Shown: positions 57,608 to 58,387 of the stretch, piece after piece
Numbering within the stretch: position 1 is the stretch's first letter
Layout of the letters: each line of letters starts with the position of its first letter
Origin: Bacteroidia bacterium
GTDB taxonomy: Bacteria; Bacteroidota; Bacteroidia; Flavobacteriales; Flavobacteriaceae
DNA length: 58,387 nucleotides
Direction of reading: 5' to 3'
Assembly (NCBI GenBank): GCA_030431695.1
Contig: JAUIIU010000012.1
Span: 1-58,387 of the forward strand
Notes under the pieces: model-generated
Seen by the model: the letters and a program-made list of their open reading frames with translations, nothing else
Databases searched by the model: none
Told to the model about the DNA's origin: nothing
Made by a program: the position numbers and the translations under genes

Positions 57608-58387
57608 CTACTGTTTCATTTGCAGGTTCTGGATCACCCAATTACCAACATTCCGACCCTGGTTCAGGCCTTTTTCTATAGCTGCACGGTAGTGGATACC
57701 GCCGTACAATCTACTTACAGCGGCTTCTTCGGCAGCTTTGTTAAACGATTCGAAACCGCGCACGGGGAGCCCGTAGGGCAGTTCGGTGTCATCCATAAAA
57801 CTGAAATTATCACCAAAAATATCGGTTAGTACGGTGGATGCCGCACCCGACACAACCGAATGCCCACTGCTGTATTCCGGGAATGGCGGTGTTTGTAAAA
57901 TAGGCTTCCAGCTATCGTCTATATGCTGATTGATCAGTGTTTCGGGTCGAACAAGGTTAGAGCGGTACTTCTCGTCCCAACAGCTGATGAAGGCATCGAA
58001 CATGGCAATAGAACTTTTGGCATAAGCATAAGCCGTTTCATTGAAGGTAGTCTTGGAATCCTTACATGCGATCTCGGTAATTCCCATCCAGTGAGCTCCG
58101 GGGGTGATCTTTTTGGTTGCGAACATCAGGTGACCCCGGGTAACCGATACATAGGGGTTACAATCCCAGAACTGGGCGATCGCTACTTCTTCGGATTCAT
58201 CACCTTTACTTGTGATCTCCTCACTTACGTCGTAAACTTCTTTCAATTCAGCATAAAATTGACTGTTCTTATCCATAGAAAATGCAGGTGGAGGTTCCGG
58301 TTTGAACTGTGCGGCAGAATCCAACACCAGTGGCCTGATCTTGTTCCAGTGTGGTTCAATACCATCAATATAGGCCGGGGGAGTGGG
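57608..58387 (-). CDS. Vanadium-dependent haloperoxidase/PAP2-family protein (N-terminus cut by window edge)
   Basis: The frame is open to the window edge; 259 residues are visible, starting inside a PTPPAYIDGIEPHWNKIRP stretch typical of this family, so the N-terminal part is missing. PAP2 motifs: KYRSNLVRP (K-x6-RP), SSGHSVVSG (SGH) and SRLYGGIHYRA (SR-x5-H). The Asp that usually follows the His by four is Ala here. Such proteins bind vanadate or phosphate; bacterial relatives are haloperoxidases or acid phosphatases. A GTG at 58327 is an internal codon, not the start. One base separates it from the GyrI-like gene. Confidence 0.85.
   Translation of the reverse strand, partial: PTPPAYIDGIEPHWNKIRPLVLDSAAQFKPEPPPAFSMDKNSQFYAELKEVYDVSEEITSKGDESEEVAIAQFWDCNPYVSVTRGHLMFATKKITPGAHWMGITEIACKDSKTTFNETAYAYAKSSIAMFDAFISCWDEKYRSNLVRPETLINQHIDDSWKPILQTPPFPEYSSGHSVVSGAASTVLTDIFGDNFSFMDDTELPYGLPVRGFESFNKAAEEAAVSRLYGGIHYRAAIEKGLNQGRNVGNWVIQNLQMKQ

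Overview
The window looks like a chromosomal segment of a marine-type member of the Flavobacteriaceae (Bacteroidota); I cannot name the genus. The evidence is a type-A T9SS sorting domain on a secreted protease, several proteins opening with the VGIGT..P module, promoter boxes of the form TAnnTTTG, almost no Shine-Dalgarno sequences, a mevalonate pathway, and an arsenosugar cluster. I saw no rRNA, tRNA, insertion sequence, prophage or CRISPR array.

Layout. (1) 0-2.3 kb: fructokinase-like PfkB kinase and sugar-porter MFS, then a DUF1697 gene. (2) 2.9-15.7 kb: the most striking block. An ECF sigma factor, a membrane anti-sigma-like TPR protein and a TPR-CHAT protease-like protein form one operon. 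Downstream on the same strand lie a T9SS-type subtilisin, a transglutaminase-like protein, an unknown membrane protein, an S74 self-chaperoned adhesin-like protein, and a small secreted protein coupled to a seven-blade propeller protein. Four copies of one bipartite motif, GATGACATTTY-N8-TTCGATGT on the minus strand, with invariant spacing, head all four transcription units, including the sigma operon itself. I read this as an autoregulated ECF/CHAT regulon that builds or remodels a cell-surface structure. (3) 15.8-20.7 kb: mevalonate genes, a UbiA-family prenyltransferase, a nitrilase, and an RsuA/RluB-type protein lacking the usual catalytic Asp. (4) 21.0-25.9 kb: arginine decarboxylase, agmatinase and a deoxyhypusine-synthase-like enzyme (a probable polyamine route), followed by an acidic protein, a DUF155/RMND1 protein and a VOC protein.

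(5) 25.9-33.8 kb: membrane glycosyltransferase, PD40 lipoprotein, M28 peptidase, two LpxR-like lipid A deacylases and two GT2 enzymes. (6) 33.9-44.8 kb: Fe-S membrane protein plus FAD oxidoreductase, two DUF547 proteins, a GH113-like hydrolase and an arsenosugar operon (AhpD-like protein, ArsS, rhodanese, TIGR04282, nucleoside phosphorylase, ArsM) closed by a clear intrinsic terminator. (7) 45-58.4 kb: DUF481 protein, SSS symporter, and a di-/oligosaccharide module (SLC45-like transporter, MFS, fungal-type neutral trehalase, PfkB kinase, GH100-like enzyme, GH97 alpha-glucosidase), then a GyrI-like protein and a vanadium-haloperoxidase-like gene cut by the window edge.

Genes are tightly packed, with many ATGA overlaps and several convergent pairs whose stop codons touch or overlap. 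Assignments rest on motif recognition by eye; no database search was run.
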